NCBI GenBank assembly: GCA_018302785.1 | Contig: JAGVZF010000002.1 | Location: forward strand, 1-49,066 | Direction of reading: 5' to 3' | Length of the DNA stretch: 49,066 bases | Source: Candidatus Woesearchaeota archaeon | GTDB lineage: Archaea; Nanobdellota; Nanobdellia; SCGC-AAA011-G17; JAGVZF01 | Part shown: positions 1-10,900 of the stretch, piece by piece | Position numbering within the stretch: position 1 is the stretch's first letter | Layout: the number at the start of each line of letters is the position of its first letter | Notes under the pieces: model-generated | The model's database searches: none | What the model was told of the DNA's origin: nothing | The model's input: only the letters and a program-made list of their open reading frames with translations | Position numbers and translations under genes: made by a program

Positions 1-49
1 TCAAGCTTTCCTAGAGAAGCAAAGAAAATAAACAAAAGACATAAAAACA

Positions 50-772
50 ATGGGCAACTTAAAACATAGAGAGGACATTAATAGCGGACACTACAGTTTA
101 AAAATGATTATATACAAAAACTTAGTTATTCTAGGAACATCGCATATATCTATCCAAAGTATTAAAGAAGTTAAGTCATATTTAGATAAAAATGCTCCAA
201 AAATAGTAGCTCTTGAACTAGATAAAGATAGATTTATAGCCTTAACTAATAAAAACCAAAGAGCTTCTTCTATTGAAATACTTAAAGAACTTGGTCCAGG
301 AGCATTTTTAATAAATAAAATAGGTCAAAAAGTAGAAAAAGAGCTGGGTAAATTAGTCGGAGTTACTCCAGGCGCAGAAATGCTAGAAGCCATAAAAATA
401 TGTAAGGAAAAAAATATTAACATAGCATTAATAGACCAAAACATAAGAATTACCTTAAAAAAACTGTCAAAAGTTCCTTTAAAAGAAAAACTAAAGTTAA
501 TCCTAGATATTTTCACATCCCCATTATCATCTAAAAATAAAGTTAAAATAGATCTAAGAAAAGTTCCTGAACAATCCTTTATTATAGAAGTTATTAATAA
601 AGTAAAGGAAAGATATCCTTCAATTTATAAGGTTTTAATAGAAGAAAGAAATAAAATTCTTGCAAAAAACTTATATAACCTTAATCTTAATAATAATGAA
701 GGAATTTTTGTTATTGTTGGAGCGGGTCATATAGATGGCTTAGTAGAAGAACTAAAAAAGATGGGATATTAA
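50..772 (+). CDS. TraB/PrgY-family protein
   Basis: ORF; 'LVILGTSHISIQSIKEV...VALELDKDRF' and 'GAGHIDGLVEEL' typical of TraB domain. Real start may be the internal Met at 'MIIYKNLVILGTSH'. Confidence 0.75.
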   Translation: MGNLKHREDINSGHYSLKMIIYKNLVILGTSHISIQSIKEVKSYLDKNAPKIVALELDKDRFIALTNKNQRASSIEILKELGPGAFLINKIGQKVEKELGKLVGVTPGAEMLEAIKICKEKNINIALIDQNIRITLKKLSKVPLKEKLKLILDIFTSPLSSKNKVKIDLRKVPEQSFIIEVINKVKERYPSIYKVLIEERNKILAKNLYNLNLNNNEGIFVIVGAGHIDGLVEELKKMGY

Positions 773-1480
773 ATGTTTTCAAAAAAAGAATATTATCATT
801 TATTAATTTCATCTATAATACTTGGCTTTGTTTTTTCTTTTAAAGAATGGGGTTATGATAAATTTAACTTGTCAATAGGCATAAGAAATTTTTTAATATC
901 TTTAGCAATATCATTAATATTTTTATTAGCAAAAGAATCTATAAGAAAACTAGTTGCTAAAAAAATTGGTTTGGATATAGAATTTAATATTTGGTCAATA
1001 AAAAGTAATAAAAGAAATAAAAAATATAATATCCCAATAGGTCCTTTAATCGCATTATTCTCAGTTTTTATTACAAATGGTCAGCTATTATTTGCAGCAA
1101 TTAGCAACTTTAATTTTAAAAGTTATTCTAAAAGTGACTTAAAAAGGAGATATGAATTTATAAGAGGTATTGAAGAGGCAGTTATAGCATCTATAGGAGC
1201 AATAGTAACAACTTTACTTGTATTATTTTTTTCAGTGTTTAAAATTGAAAAAGCTGTTTTCATAGGAACTGTAATAGCAGTCTATTCATTAATTCCTTTA
1301 CCATTTCAAGATGGTATTAAAATGTATTTTGGTTCTAAATGGTACTCTTTAATTATAGCATTGTTTGTAATCTTTAGCTTAGTATTTATGAGAAATTTAC
1401 ATCCAATTACAGCTTTAATAATATCAATAATTTTGGCTTTAACAATAACAGCCCTTGTCTTTTATCAATTAAAAAAATAA
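773..1480 (+). CDS. Polytopic membrane protein resembling M50/site-2-protease fold with degenerate active site
   Basis: Multiple TM segments; 'LLAKESIRKLVAKKIG' at the position expected for HExxH and 'PLPFQDGIKMYFG' resembling the (N)xxPxxxLDGG motif. Confidence 0.5.
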   Translation: MFSKKEYYHLLISSIILGFVFSFKEWGYDKFNLSIGIRNFLISLAISLIFLLAKESIRKLVAKKIGLDIEFNIWSIKSNKRNKKYNIPIGPLIALFSVFITNGQLLFAAISNFNFKSYSKSDLKRRYEFIRGIEEAVIASIGAIVTTLLVLFFSVFKIEKAVFIGTVIAVYSLIPLPFQDGIKMYFGSKWYSLIIALFVIFSLVFMRNLHPITALIISIILALTITALVFYQLKK

Positions 1481-1732
1481 ACTTATCAATCCTTTTTGTA
1501 TAAGCCAAACAACAAAGAACCATCCAATAAAAGAAAAACTTCCGATTGAAGCAACAGCTATAAATATTCCAGCAACTATATCAATTATACTAACAAAACC
1601 TCCAAAAAACAACAAACCTTTTAATATAAGATAAGCAACAAAAAAAGTAACTAAAAATTCATGGCCCCAACTCAGATATACCAAGCTTAATCCAGCCATA
1701 ATGTCCAATAAACCAAAAAGTTTCACTAACAT
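1469..1732 (-). CDS. Small membrane protein (87 aa, several TM helices)
   Basis: Hydrophobic ORF, convergent with upstream gene, no competing ORF. Confidence 0.5.
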   Translation of the reverse strand: MLVKLFGLLDIMAGLSLVYLSWGHEFLVTFFVAYLILKGLLFFGGFVSIIDIVAGIFIAVASIGSFSFIGWFFVVWLIQKGLISLFF

Positions 1733-1772
1733 ATAATAATACCTAAAAATAAGTTATTTAAAACTTTGTAAA

Positions 1773-3311
1773 ATGTATGAAATTATAGATTTAAATCCAC
1801 GAGACTATCAAAAAAGTATTTTCTCCACATGTAAAGAAAAATCTTCACTAGTTATTCTACCAACAGGTATTGGAAAAACAGCAATCTCAGTAATGCTATC
1901 TATTTATAGACTTAATACTTTTAAAGATTCTAAAGTAGTTATTTGTTCTCCAACAAAACCTTTATGTTCCCAACATCTCAAAACATTTACAGAACACACA
2001 AATATTCCAAAAGAGAAAATTATATTATATACAGGAGCAATAAAACCTAAAGAGAGAATAGAACTATGGAAACATTCTACAATAATAATTGCAACCCCCC
2101 AAACCATACTAAGCGACCTAAAAAATTCAAGAATAAATATGAATGATATATCATTGCTAACTATTGATGAAGCCCATAGATCAAGAATGAAATATGCAAA
2201 TACAATAGTGGCTTCATATTATAATAATCAATCAAAGTTTCCTTTAGTTTTAGGACTAACAGCATCTCCAGGCAGTTCAAAAGAAAAAATAGAAGAAATT
2301 TGTACTAATTTAAATATTCACTCCATAGAAATAAGAACTGAGGAAGATGAAGACGTCAAGCCATATATAAAAGAAAAGAAAATAAATTTTGTAAAAATTC
2401 AGCTTCCAGAAGAATATAAAGAATTAAAGTCACTAATAGAAGAAGTTTATCTTTCAAGTCTAGAAAATCTAAAGGCTTTTGGATTAACTAAACCAAAAAA
2501 AATTGTGAATAAAAAAGATTTGTTATTATTAAGAAAATATATTGAAAGCCAATTAAAAGAAGGAAATAAGGCAGCATATCATGGTTTATCATTAGTAGCT
2601 CAAGCAATGAAACTAGATCATGCAGTAGACTTATTAGAAACACAAGGTTTAGAACCATTAAGTGAATATTGGTTAAAATTAAAAAATGATCAAACAAAAG
2701 CAGCAAAATCAATTATTTTAAATACGTTAATCCAAAAAGCTATAATACAAACCAAAGAATTAATTGATAAAAACAATTTTCATCCAAAATTAACTAAATT
2801 AAAATCATTGATAGAGGATACATTAGAGTTAGATAAAAATTCAAGAATTATTATATTTGCAAATTATAGAGACACAGTTAAAAGCATAGTAAATTTTCTA
2901 AATAAATCAAATAATATTAAATCAATAGAATTAATGGGTCAAAAAGAAGGAATTACTCAGAAAACACAAATAGATAATATAAAAAAATTTGATTTAGGTA
3001 TATATAATGTACTAGTAGGTACAAGTATAGGTGAAGAAGGACTTCATATTGGAGAAGCTTCAATAGCAATTTTTTATGATTCAGTAAGCTCAGAAATTAG
3101 AACCATCCAGAGAAGTGGTAGGGTAGGTAGGGTAAAATCAGGAGAGGTAATATTCTTAATGACAGAAGGTAGTAGAGATGAAGCATTTTATTGGGTAGCG
3201 AAAAGAAAAGAGAAAAGTATGAAAAAAACAGTCCAACAAATTAAGAATAAAGAGCTAAGCCAATCATCATTAGAAGACATAAATGATAAATCAAATATTA
3301 ATAGACCATAG
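1773..3311 (+). CDS. Hef/FANCM-like SF2 helicase (helicase part)
   Basis: 'ILPTGIGKTAISVM' (Walker A), 'LTIDEAHRS' (DEAH), 'GLTASPG', 'IQRSGRVGRVKSGEVIFLMTEGSRDEAFYW' as in archaeal Hef. Confidence 0.85.
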   Translation: MYEIIDLNPRDYQKSIFSTCKEKSSLVILPTGIGKTAISVMLSIYRLNTFKDSKVVICSPTKPLCSQHLKTFTEHTNIPKEKIILYTGAIKPKERIELWKHSTIIIATPQTILSDLKNSRINMNDISLLTIDEAHRSRMKYANTIVASYYNNQSKFPLVLGLTASPGSSKEKIEEICTNLNIHSIEIRTEEDEDVKPYIKEKKINFVKIQLPEEYKELKSLIEEVYLSSLENLKAFGLTKPKKIVNKKDLLLLRKYIESQLKEGNKAAYHGLSLVAQAMKLDHAVDLLETQGLEPLSEYWLKLKNDQTKAAKSIILNTLIQKAIIQTKELIDKNNFHPKLTKLKSLIEDTLELDKNSRIIIFANYRDTVKSIVNFLNKSNNIKSIELMGQKEGITQKTQIDNIKKFDLGIYNVLVGTSIGEEGLHIGEASIAIFYDSVSSEIRTIQRSGRVGRVKSGEVIFLMTEGSRDEAFYWVAKRKEKSMKKTVQQIKNKELSQSSLEDINDKSNINRP

Positions 3312-3930
3312 AGAAAGGAACATAGAAATTATTAAGGAACTTGAAAAAAGTCAAATTCCGATAAAGATTACTAACTTAAACAGTGCAGATTTTATTATTT
3401 CAAATATTGGAATTGAAAGAAAAACAAAATCAGATTTCTTAAATTCAATAATAGACAAACGTATAATTACTCAAATAAAAGGATTAAAAGAGTCATTTGT
3501 AAAATCATTGTTGATAATAGAAGGCAAAGAAAACATTTATTCAATTAGAGATTTTCATCCTAATTCGATAAGAGGTATGATATCTTCAATAGTACTAGAT
3601 AGTAACATTCCAATAATATACACAGAAAGTCCTAGAGATACTGCAGGATTTCTAAAAACAATTTATAATAGATTTAACTCAACAAAAACAGAAATAAGTT
3701 TAGTAAACAAAAAGCAATTTATAACATCAGAAAAGCAACAAGAATTTATAATTCAATCCCTTCCAGGAATAGGCCCCAGTTTATCAAAATCCCTTCTAAG
3801 AAATTTTAAATCAATTAAAAATATAGTAAATGCAGATGAAAAAGATCTAATGAACATAAATAAAATAGGAAAAATCAAGGCAAAAAATATCAAAAATATA
3901 TTAAACACTATATATAAAGAAGACTTATAA
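3283..3930 (+). CDS. XPF/ERCC4-type structure-specific nuclease with C-terminal (HhH)2
   Basis: 'ILIDHRERN...SADFIISNIGIERKTKSDFLNSIIDKRI' (ERKxxxD nuclease motif), 'LPGIGPSLSKSLLRNF...INKIGKIKAKNI' HhH repeats. Confidence 0.85.
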   Translation: MINQILIDHRERNIEIIKELEKSQIPIKITNLNSADFIISNIGIERKTKSDFLNSIIDKRIITQIKGLKESFVKSLLIIEGKENIYSIRDFHPNSIRGMISSIVLDSNIPIIYTESPRDTAGFLKTIYNRFNSTKTEISLVNKKQFITSEKQQEFIIQSLPGIGPSLSKSLLRNFKSIKNIVNADEKDLMNINKIGKIKAKNIKNILNTIYKEDL

Positions 3931-4461
3931 AACAAAATTCGCAATTTCCTCATAAGTTGGTCCATCTTTACTTAAAGTACTTTTCATTAATTTAAACCCA
4001 TAAATTTCAAATTTTGTTTTTTCTATTTTTAAATTATTTATAACATTAAAAAATTCATTTTTATTCTTAATAGATTTAATTCTCCCTAATGTTAGATGTG
4101 TCTCAAATTTTTGGTCTTTACTAAACAAGTCTAATAAACTAGAATCAATCTTTCTTTGTAGTTCTAATATTTTATCTTTAGGTTCAATTCCAACCCAAAT
4201 AACTCTAACAAAGTCATTTTTAGGGAAAAATCCTAGATTAGACAGATTAACATTAATTTTATCTAGTTTTATTTCACTTAATCTCTTAATAATTTCATTA
4301 ATTTCATTATCATTAACTTCCCCAATGAACTTTAAAGTTAAATGTAAATTCTTTTTATGTACCCAATTAACTTTTATATTATTGCTCTTAATTTTTTTGC
4401 AGAAATCAAATAAATAATCTTTAACATTACCGGGCAATTCAATAGAGATAAATATCCTCAT
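3925..4461 (-). CDS. thpR: RNA 2',3'-cyclic phosphodiesterase (LigT-like)
   Basis: Two HxTx motifs 'HLTLKFIGEV' and 'HLTLGRI'; N-term 'RIFISIELP'. Confidence 0.85.
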   Translation of the reverse strand: MRIFISIELPGNVKDYLFDFCKKIKSNNIKVNWVHKKNLHLTLKFIGEVNDNEINEIIKRLSEIKLDKINVNLSNLGFFPKNDFVRVIWVGIEPKDKILELQRKIDSSLLDLFSKDQKFETHLTLGRIKSIKNKNEFFNVINNLKIEKTKFEIYGFKLMKSTLSKDGPTYEEIANFVL

Positions 4462-5234
4462 ATTAACTCCTTTAATATTTTTGCACCTAGTATCACAGTT
4501 AAATCATTAACATCTTTAGTAGGATTTATCTCAACTATATCAATAAACTTTAAGTTCTTTAATAATTTTAATCTTTGAACAAAATAAATTAATTCTCTAC
4601 TACTTAAACCTCCTACTTCAGGATATCCTGTTCCAGGAGCATATGCTGGATCAACTACATCTATATCAATACTCAAATATAATCCATCAAAATCTCTAGA
4701 AAGTTCCATAATTTCATCACATACATTTTGTAGATCATTAAAAATATCCTTCATAGAAAAAAACCTAATTTTATTTTGTCTTAAAAACTCTATTTCATTT
4801 TTGCTAAAAGATCTAATTCCAACTATGATAATATTATCACTTTTTAAGTAACAATCATCAATTAATTTTCTAACAAAATCTTCATGTGTAGCAATGTCTG
4901 TACAAACTTCGCAATCAGGATGGGCATCAAAAACTAGTAAACCTGGATTTTTATATTTTGTAGAAAATGCTTTAAAAATGTTATAAGATATAGAATGATC
5001 TCCACCAATAAATATACCTTTATTAAAATTTAGAACACTTTTATATATATTACTATTAGTTTCTTCAATATTACCCCTAACCACATCTATATCAAATATA
5101 TCAATTTTATTTTCTAAAAAATTCTCATTTAGAAACATTTCATTAAATTTCTCTATAATCAAATCAGGAGCCAATTCACAACCATTTCCTTTTCCTAAAC
5201 CTCCTTGTGAAGTTTTAACTTTAATTACTTCCAT
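4458..5234 (-). CDS. Arginase/agmatinase (ureohydrolase) family protein
   Basis: 'GGDHSISY', 'FDAHPDCE', 'LSIDIDVVDPAYAPGTGYPEVGGLSSRE'. Confidence 0.85.
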   Translation of the reverse strand: MEVIKVKTSQGGLGKGNGCELAPDLIIEKFNEMFLNENFLENKIDIFDIDVVRGNIEETNSNIYKSVLNFNKGIFIGGDHSISYNIFKAFSTKYKNPGLLVFDAHPDCEVCTDIATHEDFVRKLIDDCYLKSDNIIIVGIRSFSKNEIEFLRQNKIRFFSMKDIFNDLQNVCDEIMELSRDFDGLYLSIDIDVVDPAYAPGTGYPEVGGLSSRELIYFVQRLKLLKNLKFIDIVEINPTKDVNDLTVILGAKILKELI

Positions 5235-5309
5235 ATAATTTAAATTATAAAAATGATTATAAACCTTTACATAATAAGTTTTATATATCTATTAAACTCA
5301 AAATAAAAT

Positions 5310-6332
5310 ATGGACTTAAATAAAAGATTATCTTTAATAAAAAGAAACACTTGTGAGATAGTCACAGAAGAAGAATTAATCCAACTTATAAAAACCAAAA
5401 AAAATCCATCTGTATATTTAGGAACAGCAATTACAGGCAAGCCGCATGTTGCATATTTTATATGGGTCCTAAAATTAGCTGATTTCCTCAAAGCAGGATT
5501 TAAAGTAAAACTACTCTTGGCAGATCTTCATGGTGCTTTAGACAATACCCCATGGGATTTATTAGAAAAAAGATTCAAATATTATAATATTGTAATTCCA
5601 GCCATGTTTAAGTCAATTAACGTAGATACAAAGAACTTTGAAATAATAAAAGGATCAACATTTCAAAAAAATGCAGAATATTTCTATGATGTTTTAAGAA
5701 TGTCTACAGAAGCAACTGTACATGATACAAGAAAAGCAGGTTCTGAAGTAGTAAAGCAATCTGAAAATCCAAAATTAGCAGGATTAATTTATCCAATAAT
5801 GCAAGCCTTAGATGAAGAATATCTTAATGTAGATATCCAATATGGTGGCCTAGACCAAAGAAAAATCTTTATGTTTGCCAGAGAGTATCTCCCAAAAATT
5901 GGTTATAAAAGAAGGATTGAAATAATGACGCCAATAATTCCTGGATTAATAGGAGAAAAAATGAGCGCATCAAAAGAAGAATCAAAAATAGATCTTCTTG
6001 ATTCAGAAGAAATTGTTAACCAAAAAATAAACAAAGCTTACTGCCCGATTGGTGTAATAGAAGGAAATGGGATAACTAATTTTATTAAACACGTAATTAT
6101 GATAATTAAAGAAGATAATAATGAAGAATTTATAATAGAAAGACCCCAAAAATTTGGTGGCAATTTAACATATAAAAAATACGAAGATCTAGAAAAAGAC
6201 TATAAAACTAAGAAAATTCATCCAGTTGACTTAAAAAATGCTTTATCAAAAGAACTAAATTTATTGCTTAAATCAATTAGAGACTCTATTAAAGGTAAAG
6301 AAAACCTAGTAAAAGAAGCCTATCCTACTTAA
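5310..6332 (+). CDS. tyrS: Tyrosyl-tRNA synthetase
   Basis: Class I aaRS: 'GKPHVAYF' (HIGH-like), 'KMSASK', archaeal TyrRS features ('QYGGLDQRKIFMFAREYLP'). Confidence 0.88.
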   Translation: MDLNKRLSLIKRNTCEIVTEEELIQLIKTKKNPSVYLGTAITGKPHVAYFIWVLKLADFLKAGFKVKLLLADLHGALDNTPWDLLEKRFKYYNIVIPAMFKSINVDTKNFEIIKGSTFQKNAEYFYDVLRMSTEATVHDTRKAGSEVVKQSENPKLAGLIYPIMQALDEEYLNVDIQYGGLDQRKIFMFAREYLPKIGYKRRIEIMTPIIPGLIGEKMSASKEESKIDLLDSEEIVNQKINKAYCPIGVIEGNGITNFIKHVIMIIKEDNNEEFIIERPQKFGGNLTYKKYEDLEKDYKTKKIHPVDLKNALSKELNLLLKSIRDSIKGKENLVKEAYPT

Positions 6333-6390
6333 ATCCACAATATTTATAAATTTTTACATTATCACTTTTATGACTAGGGGTGTTTAACAC

Positions 6391-6412
6391 ACTCTAAGCT
6401 AATTCTTAGAGT
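6391..6412 (+). promoter_or_regulatory. Perfect 8-bp stem hairpin just upstream of the OB-fold ORF start
   Basis: ACTCTAAG-CTAATT-CTTAGAGT ending 6 nt before ATG at 6419. Confidence 0.4.
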
Positions 6413-6418
6413 CTAAAA

Positions 6419-6772
6419 ATGGACGATAAAAAACTAACTAAACTATCTATAATAGTATCAATATTAGGACTAATTTTAGTATATTACGCAAGTATAAAGA
6501 TAGAAATAAAATCCTATGATATATCTCAAATTGACAAATCTATGTTAGATAAAGATGTCAAAATTACTGGAAAGATTACCAATATTGTAAAAACAAAAAC
6601 AGTACTAATTTTAAATGTTAAAGACGAAAGTGCTTCAATAACTGCAGTTTCATTTGATCCAGGAGATATAAATTTAAAAGAAGGTCAAGAAATAGAAGTA
6701 ACTGGTAAAGTTGCTTTATATAAAAACAAACTGGAGATAATATCGGATTCTATTAAGGGAATAAATGATTGA
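6419..6772 (+). CDS. OB-fold nucleic-acid-binding domain protein with N-terminal TM
   Basis: 'VKITGKITNIVKTKTVLILNVKDESASITAVSF...LKEGQEIEVTGKVALYKNKLEIISDSI' OB-fold pattern. Confidence 0.65.
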   Translation: MDDKKLTKLSIIVSILGLILVYYASIKIEIKSYDISQIDKSMLDKDVKITGKITNIVKTKTVLILNVKDESASITAVSFDPGDINLKEGQEIEVTGKVALYKNKLEIISDSIKGIND

Positions 6773-7958
6773 CATTATTTTAGCTGTAATAATAGGGTCT
6801 ATTTTAGGAATTTTTACAGGCATTATTCCAGGTATTCATGTAAATTTACTTGCAGTGATTATCATAGCATTAAGTCCATTATACGCAAATCTTCTGAGTC
6901 CAATAGTAATAGCAGTTTTTATTTTATCTATAGCAGTTTCTCACACATTTTGTAAAGCAATTCCTGCAACATTCATAGGAGTAGCAGAAGAAGATACAAT
7001 ATTTAATTTATTACCTAGTCACCAAATGTTAATGCAAGGTAAAGGTTATGAAGCAGTAAAACTAACTATTATTGGATCAATCTTAGGTGCCTTAATTATT
7101 GTATTAGTATCACCTTTATTAATAATTTATACAGAAACATTCTACAATTTAATAAAAACAGCAATACCCTATTTGCTTATCATATCCAGTTTATTCTTAA
7201 TATACAAAGAAAAAAACAAGGCGTGGGCCTTAGCAATATTTATAATAAGCGGAATTTTTGGTATTTTAACTTTTAATGTTCCAAATATTAAAGAAGTTTT
7301 GCTCCCATTATTATCAGGCCTATTTGGTTTAAGCGCTTTATTATTAAGTTTAAAGGATCAAATAAAAATACCTAAACAAATAATAAACAAAGACAAAATT
7401 AAAGATTTATTATTAACAAAATCAATAGGCCTGGGAATTCTAGCATCAATATTAGTAGGCTTTCTTCCTGGTTTAGGATCAGCACAAAGTGCAGCATTAG
7501 CAACATCCATATCTAAAAAAAATTCTACTAAATCTACTTTAGTTATACTAGGCTCTATAGACACGATAATAATGATTTTAAGTATAATTGCATTTTATAC
7601 AATAGAAAGAGCAAGAAGTGGGGCAGTAGTTGCAATTTCTAGAATCGTTCCGACATTTTCCATTAGTCAAATAATCCTATTTATGGGCATTATATTAATT
7701 AGTTCAGGCATATGCTCAATAATTACACTTTATCTCACAAGATTTATTGCAAATAAAATTTATAAAATAAATTATAAAAAAATAGTAATTATAGTTTCAT
7801 TATTTATAATTGCATTGGTAGCTGTAATATCTGGTCCTTTAGGCTTATTTATTCTTACAATATCTACAATTATAGGAACACTCCCAATTTTTCTTAAAGT
7901 AAGTAGAAGTCAATTAATGGGTTGTTTAATTATTCCAGTAATAATTTATTTAATTTAA
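6765..7958 (+). CDS. TctA/DUF112-like tripartite-type membrane permease
   Basis: 'GSILGIFTGIIPGIHVNLLAVIIIAL' and 'GFLPGLGSAQSAALA' glycine-rich TM motifs. Confidence 0.65.
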   Translation: MIDIILAVIIGSILGIFTGIIPGIHVNLLAVIIIALSPLYANLLSPIVIAVFILSIAVSHTFCKAIPATFIGVAEEDTIFNLLPSHQMLMQGKGYEAVKLTIIGSILGALIIVLVSPLLIIYTETFYNLIKTAIPYLLIISSLFLIYKEKNKAWALAIFIISGIFGILTFNVPNIKEVLLPLLSGLFGLSALLLSLKDQIKIPKQIINKDKIKDLLLTKSIGLGILASILVGFLPGLGSAQSAALATSISKKNSTKSTLVILGSIDTIIMILSIIAFYTIERARSGAVVAISRIVPTFSISQIILFMGIILISSGICSIITLYLTRFIANKIYKINYKKIVIIVSLFIIALVAVISGPLGLFILTISTIIGTLPIFLKVSRSQLMGCLIIPVIIYLI

Positions 7959-10900
7959 TTGTGTATTAAACCACTTAACTAATCCTTCTTGTCTCTCCTT
8001 ATCTTTACCAAAAGTACTTTCTATCCTCATTTTTGTTATTTCCAAAGTTTGTTTTAAATAATTAGATAGATTATATTTAGAAGCTAATTCTAAACTAGGT
8101 TCTAAATATTTAACAATAGTACCTTCTGATACTGTAAATAAAATTCTATTTCCACATTTTAAACAAACACCTATTAAAGGAGGCCTCCTATATTTTTCAT
8201 TACATTTAACACACCTAAACTGCTGCATAGAAAATTGTCTTAAATTACCTTTAATATCTCTAATGAAATGCCTTTCAATTAATAATTTAGCAACCTCGTC
8301 TTCATTTACAGCCCTTATTCTTTCTGCCAAATCCATTTGGCCCCTTACTTTGTCCATCATAGTCTCTAAATATTTATATGCACTAATTCTAACACTATCA
8401 TTTATATCCCCCACATTATGAGTAAATCCCATATTATAATACTCTGATTCCGTATTTAATTTATCTGCCATTCTCTCAATTTTAACTTGCCAGGGCTGTT
8501 TATATTCAGAAGCAGCTTCGTAAAGCTCTAAAGGATATGTCCAAGCAGTATCTACATCTAATATTTGTTCATCTACTTCACTAGGTATTAATTTAGAAGT
8601 TAATACTAAAGGTGCATCTTGAGTAGAGCCTCTGTGTGCAGGTAAATAATGTCTTGAAAAATTTATTAGGGTATCTAATAATAACATACAACAAGTTTCA
8701 TCGCCGTCACATTGTTTAGCTATTATTCCATTTGCAATTACGTTATGATGGCCGGGTACATTAAGACAATAAGTAGTTTCCTCACTTAATTCAGTTAATC
8801 CTACTATTTTTAAATAAGCATATTCGTTATCATGTTCTATTTTCATACCTTTTGGTTTAATGTTTCTTAAGACTTCTCTTAATATCCCCCTCTTCTCACG
8901 AGAAATAAAATTGATATAGTTATAAAATCTGTAACAGAAATTAGAAGGGATTATAATTTTAGTAGACTTAAATTTTGGTACTTTTTTACGCTTTCTTAAA
9001 TAAAATTGTCTAAGTGTTTTTCCTGGTAACCTATCTGATTCGTACTTCCTTAAATAAATACCAAACCGTGAAAATGCGAATTCTAAGTCATTAATTAATC
9101 CTATACTAACTGTATCACAGCTTACTCTTAAATCAGTTAAACTTACCGATCCATCTCCTTCAAAATACGCACTTAATAAATAAGCCAATTTTTCTTTTGG
9201 TAAATTTAAGAAAATATTTGGAATTCTTTTACCATGTGCCCTATCCCCAACTTTCAATATATTTGTAAATAACTCGTAAAACAATCTACTAGAATAAGTT
9301 AACCTTTTCTGGCCACCAACCCCCACAGGATTTAAACCAAATTTATTAAATATTAGGTTTTTTACGTAATTTCTTAATCTATCTTCATGAATAGCAAAGT
9401 CTACTTGATAAAAACTTTTATTTCCTTTATTGCATCTAGAAAATCCTTCTGCAATATAGAATCCTATAATTATGAGTAAATCCTTATCAACCTTAATTTT
9501 AGCAGGGAATTCCACAAAACTTCTTTTTATTGATAATTTTCTAACTTTCGGAAGATCTTCCCAATCATTCCCAAAGTATTTTAAAAGTCTATCAATCAAT
9601 TTAATAGGAAAGCTATCTCTATGAATGTAGTTTTTTAAATTTTCTTGTTTAATTTCAAATAATTTGTAGAACTTTTTAGAGCCTGTTTCTTTAATACGCT
9701 TTTGTACATAATCCCTTACATGTTTAACCATAGTTATATCTGATTCTTTAAAGTAGCCTTCACAATCAATAAAATCAATTTTATTAATATTTATATCAAA
9801 ATTATAAGGTACAATTAATTGATTCCCTACTTTAAGGCTGCATGCCTTTTTTTCCTGAATATTTTTGCCATACACATAAAACTTATGATTGGGAGTGACT
9901 TTTAACTTCCTACCATTTTCAAGTTTTATCTCTAAGAGTTCGGTTGGTGTATGTTTAGTAAACCATTTTATAGGCATAGTATCTATTTTCTTGGTGTCTA
10001 TATTATAAGCCAAAGTTTGGTAGATATTAACATCCTTAGCAAACGTACCAAAACTATCAACAATTTTATTTGGTTTCAAATTTTCAACAAATTCTCCTAT
10101 TTTGACATTACTCCACGAGTTTCCATCATAAATCGGTATGTTTGTGTCATAGCTAAAACAATCTCTTCTTTGTGCTGCATGCCACATAAAATTTGCAAAA
10201 ACAGCTTGTGCTTTTATAAATCCAATAATTCTTCCTAAAATACCTGCGCTAGTATGTGGAGCTAAACCCATAACTACATGACCAATCAAATCATCTTTAG
10301 ATTTTAAATTATAAAACCTGGGCAAATCATAAACCCTTTCTAACATATCATCAATATAGTTTGCAACTCTTAAAAAAACTGTATCTGCACCCTCATCACC
10401 TGATTCAGGACAAGAAGGTAACACAATATCTTGGGGCATAAGTTCTAATAATTGGTCATCATTAACTAAATCATTTTCAAAAATATCATTAGTATAACCT
10501 AACTCTTTTAATTTTTTAATGCTAGTCCCTATTTCTTTAGGTTTAAAGTGAGTCATGGGCATTTCAGTCATATCATATCTTATAGTACCATCTTTGTTAA
10601 CATAAAGATCATATGTTGCCCTTAAGATGCCCTTAATTAAATTTTCGGGGATGTGTTCTTTATTAGAGGTCCCCCTAACACCTTTTATCAAAGCAGGAGT
10701 ATTTTTCATGTTAAGTTTCCTAATTGCACATTTAAAATAATAATCAATATCAATTTTCATAGATTTAAATGCAAAACATTCGCCATGATTAACCCCAGAC
10801 CTATCAGTTATGTTACAGATATTACTCTCAATAACCTTATCACATTTCTTACAATAAAATTTTTTTTCTGTAGGTTTATCGCACTTCTCACATAAAGGAT

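Noticed and set aside
9951-10895. Plus-strand ORFs 9951..10238 and 10653..10895 inside DP2
   Set aside because: Antisense to a well-supported essential gene; composition looks like antisense noise.
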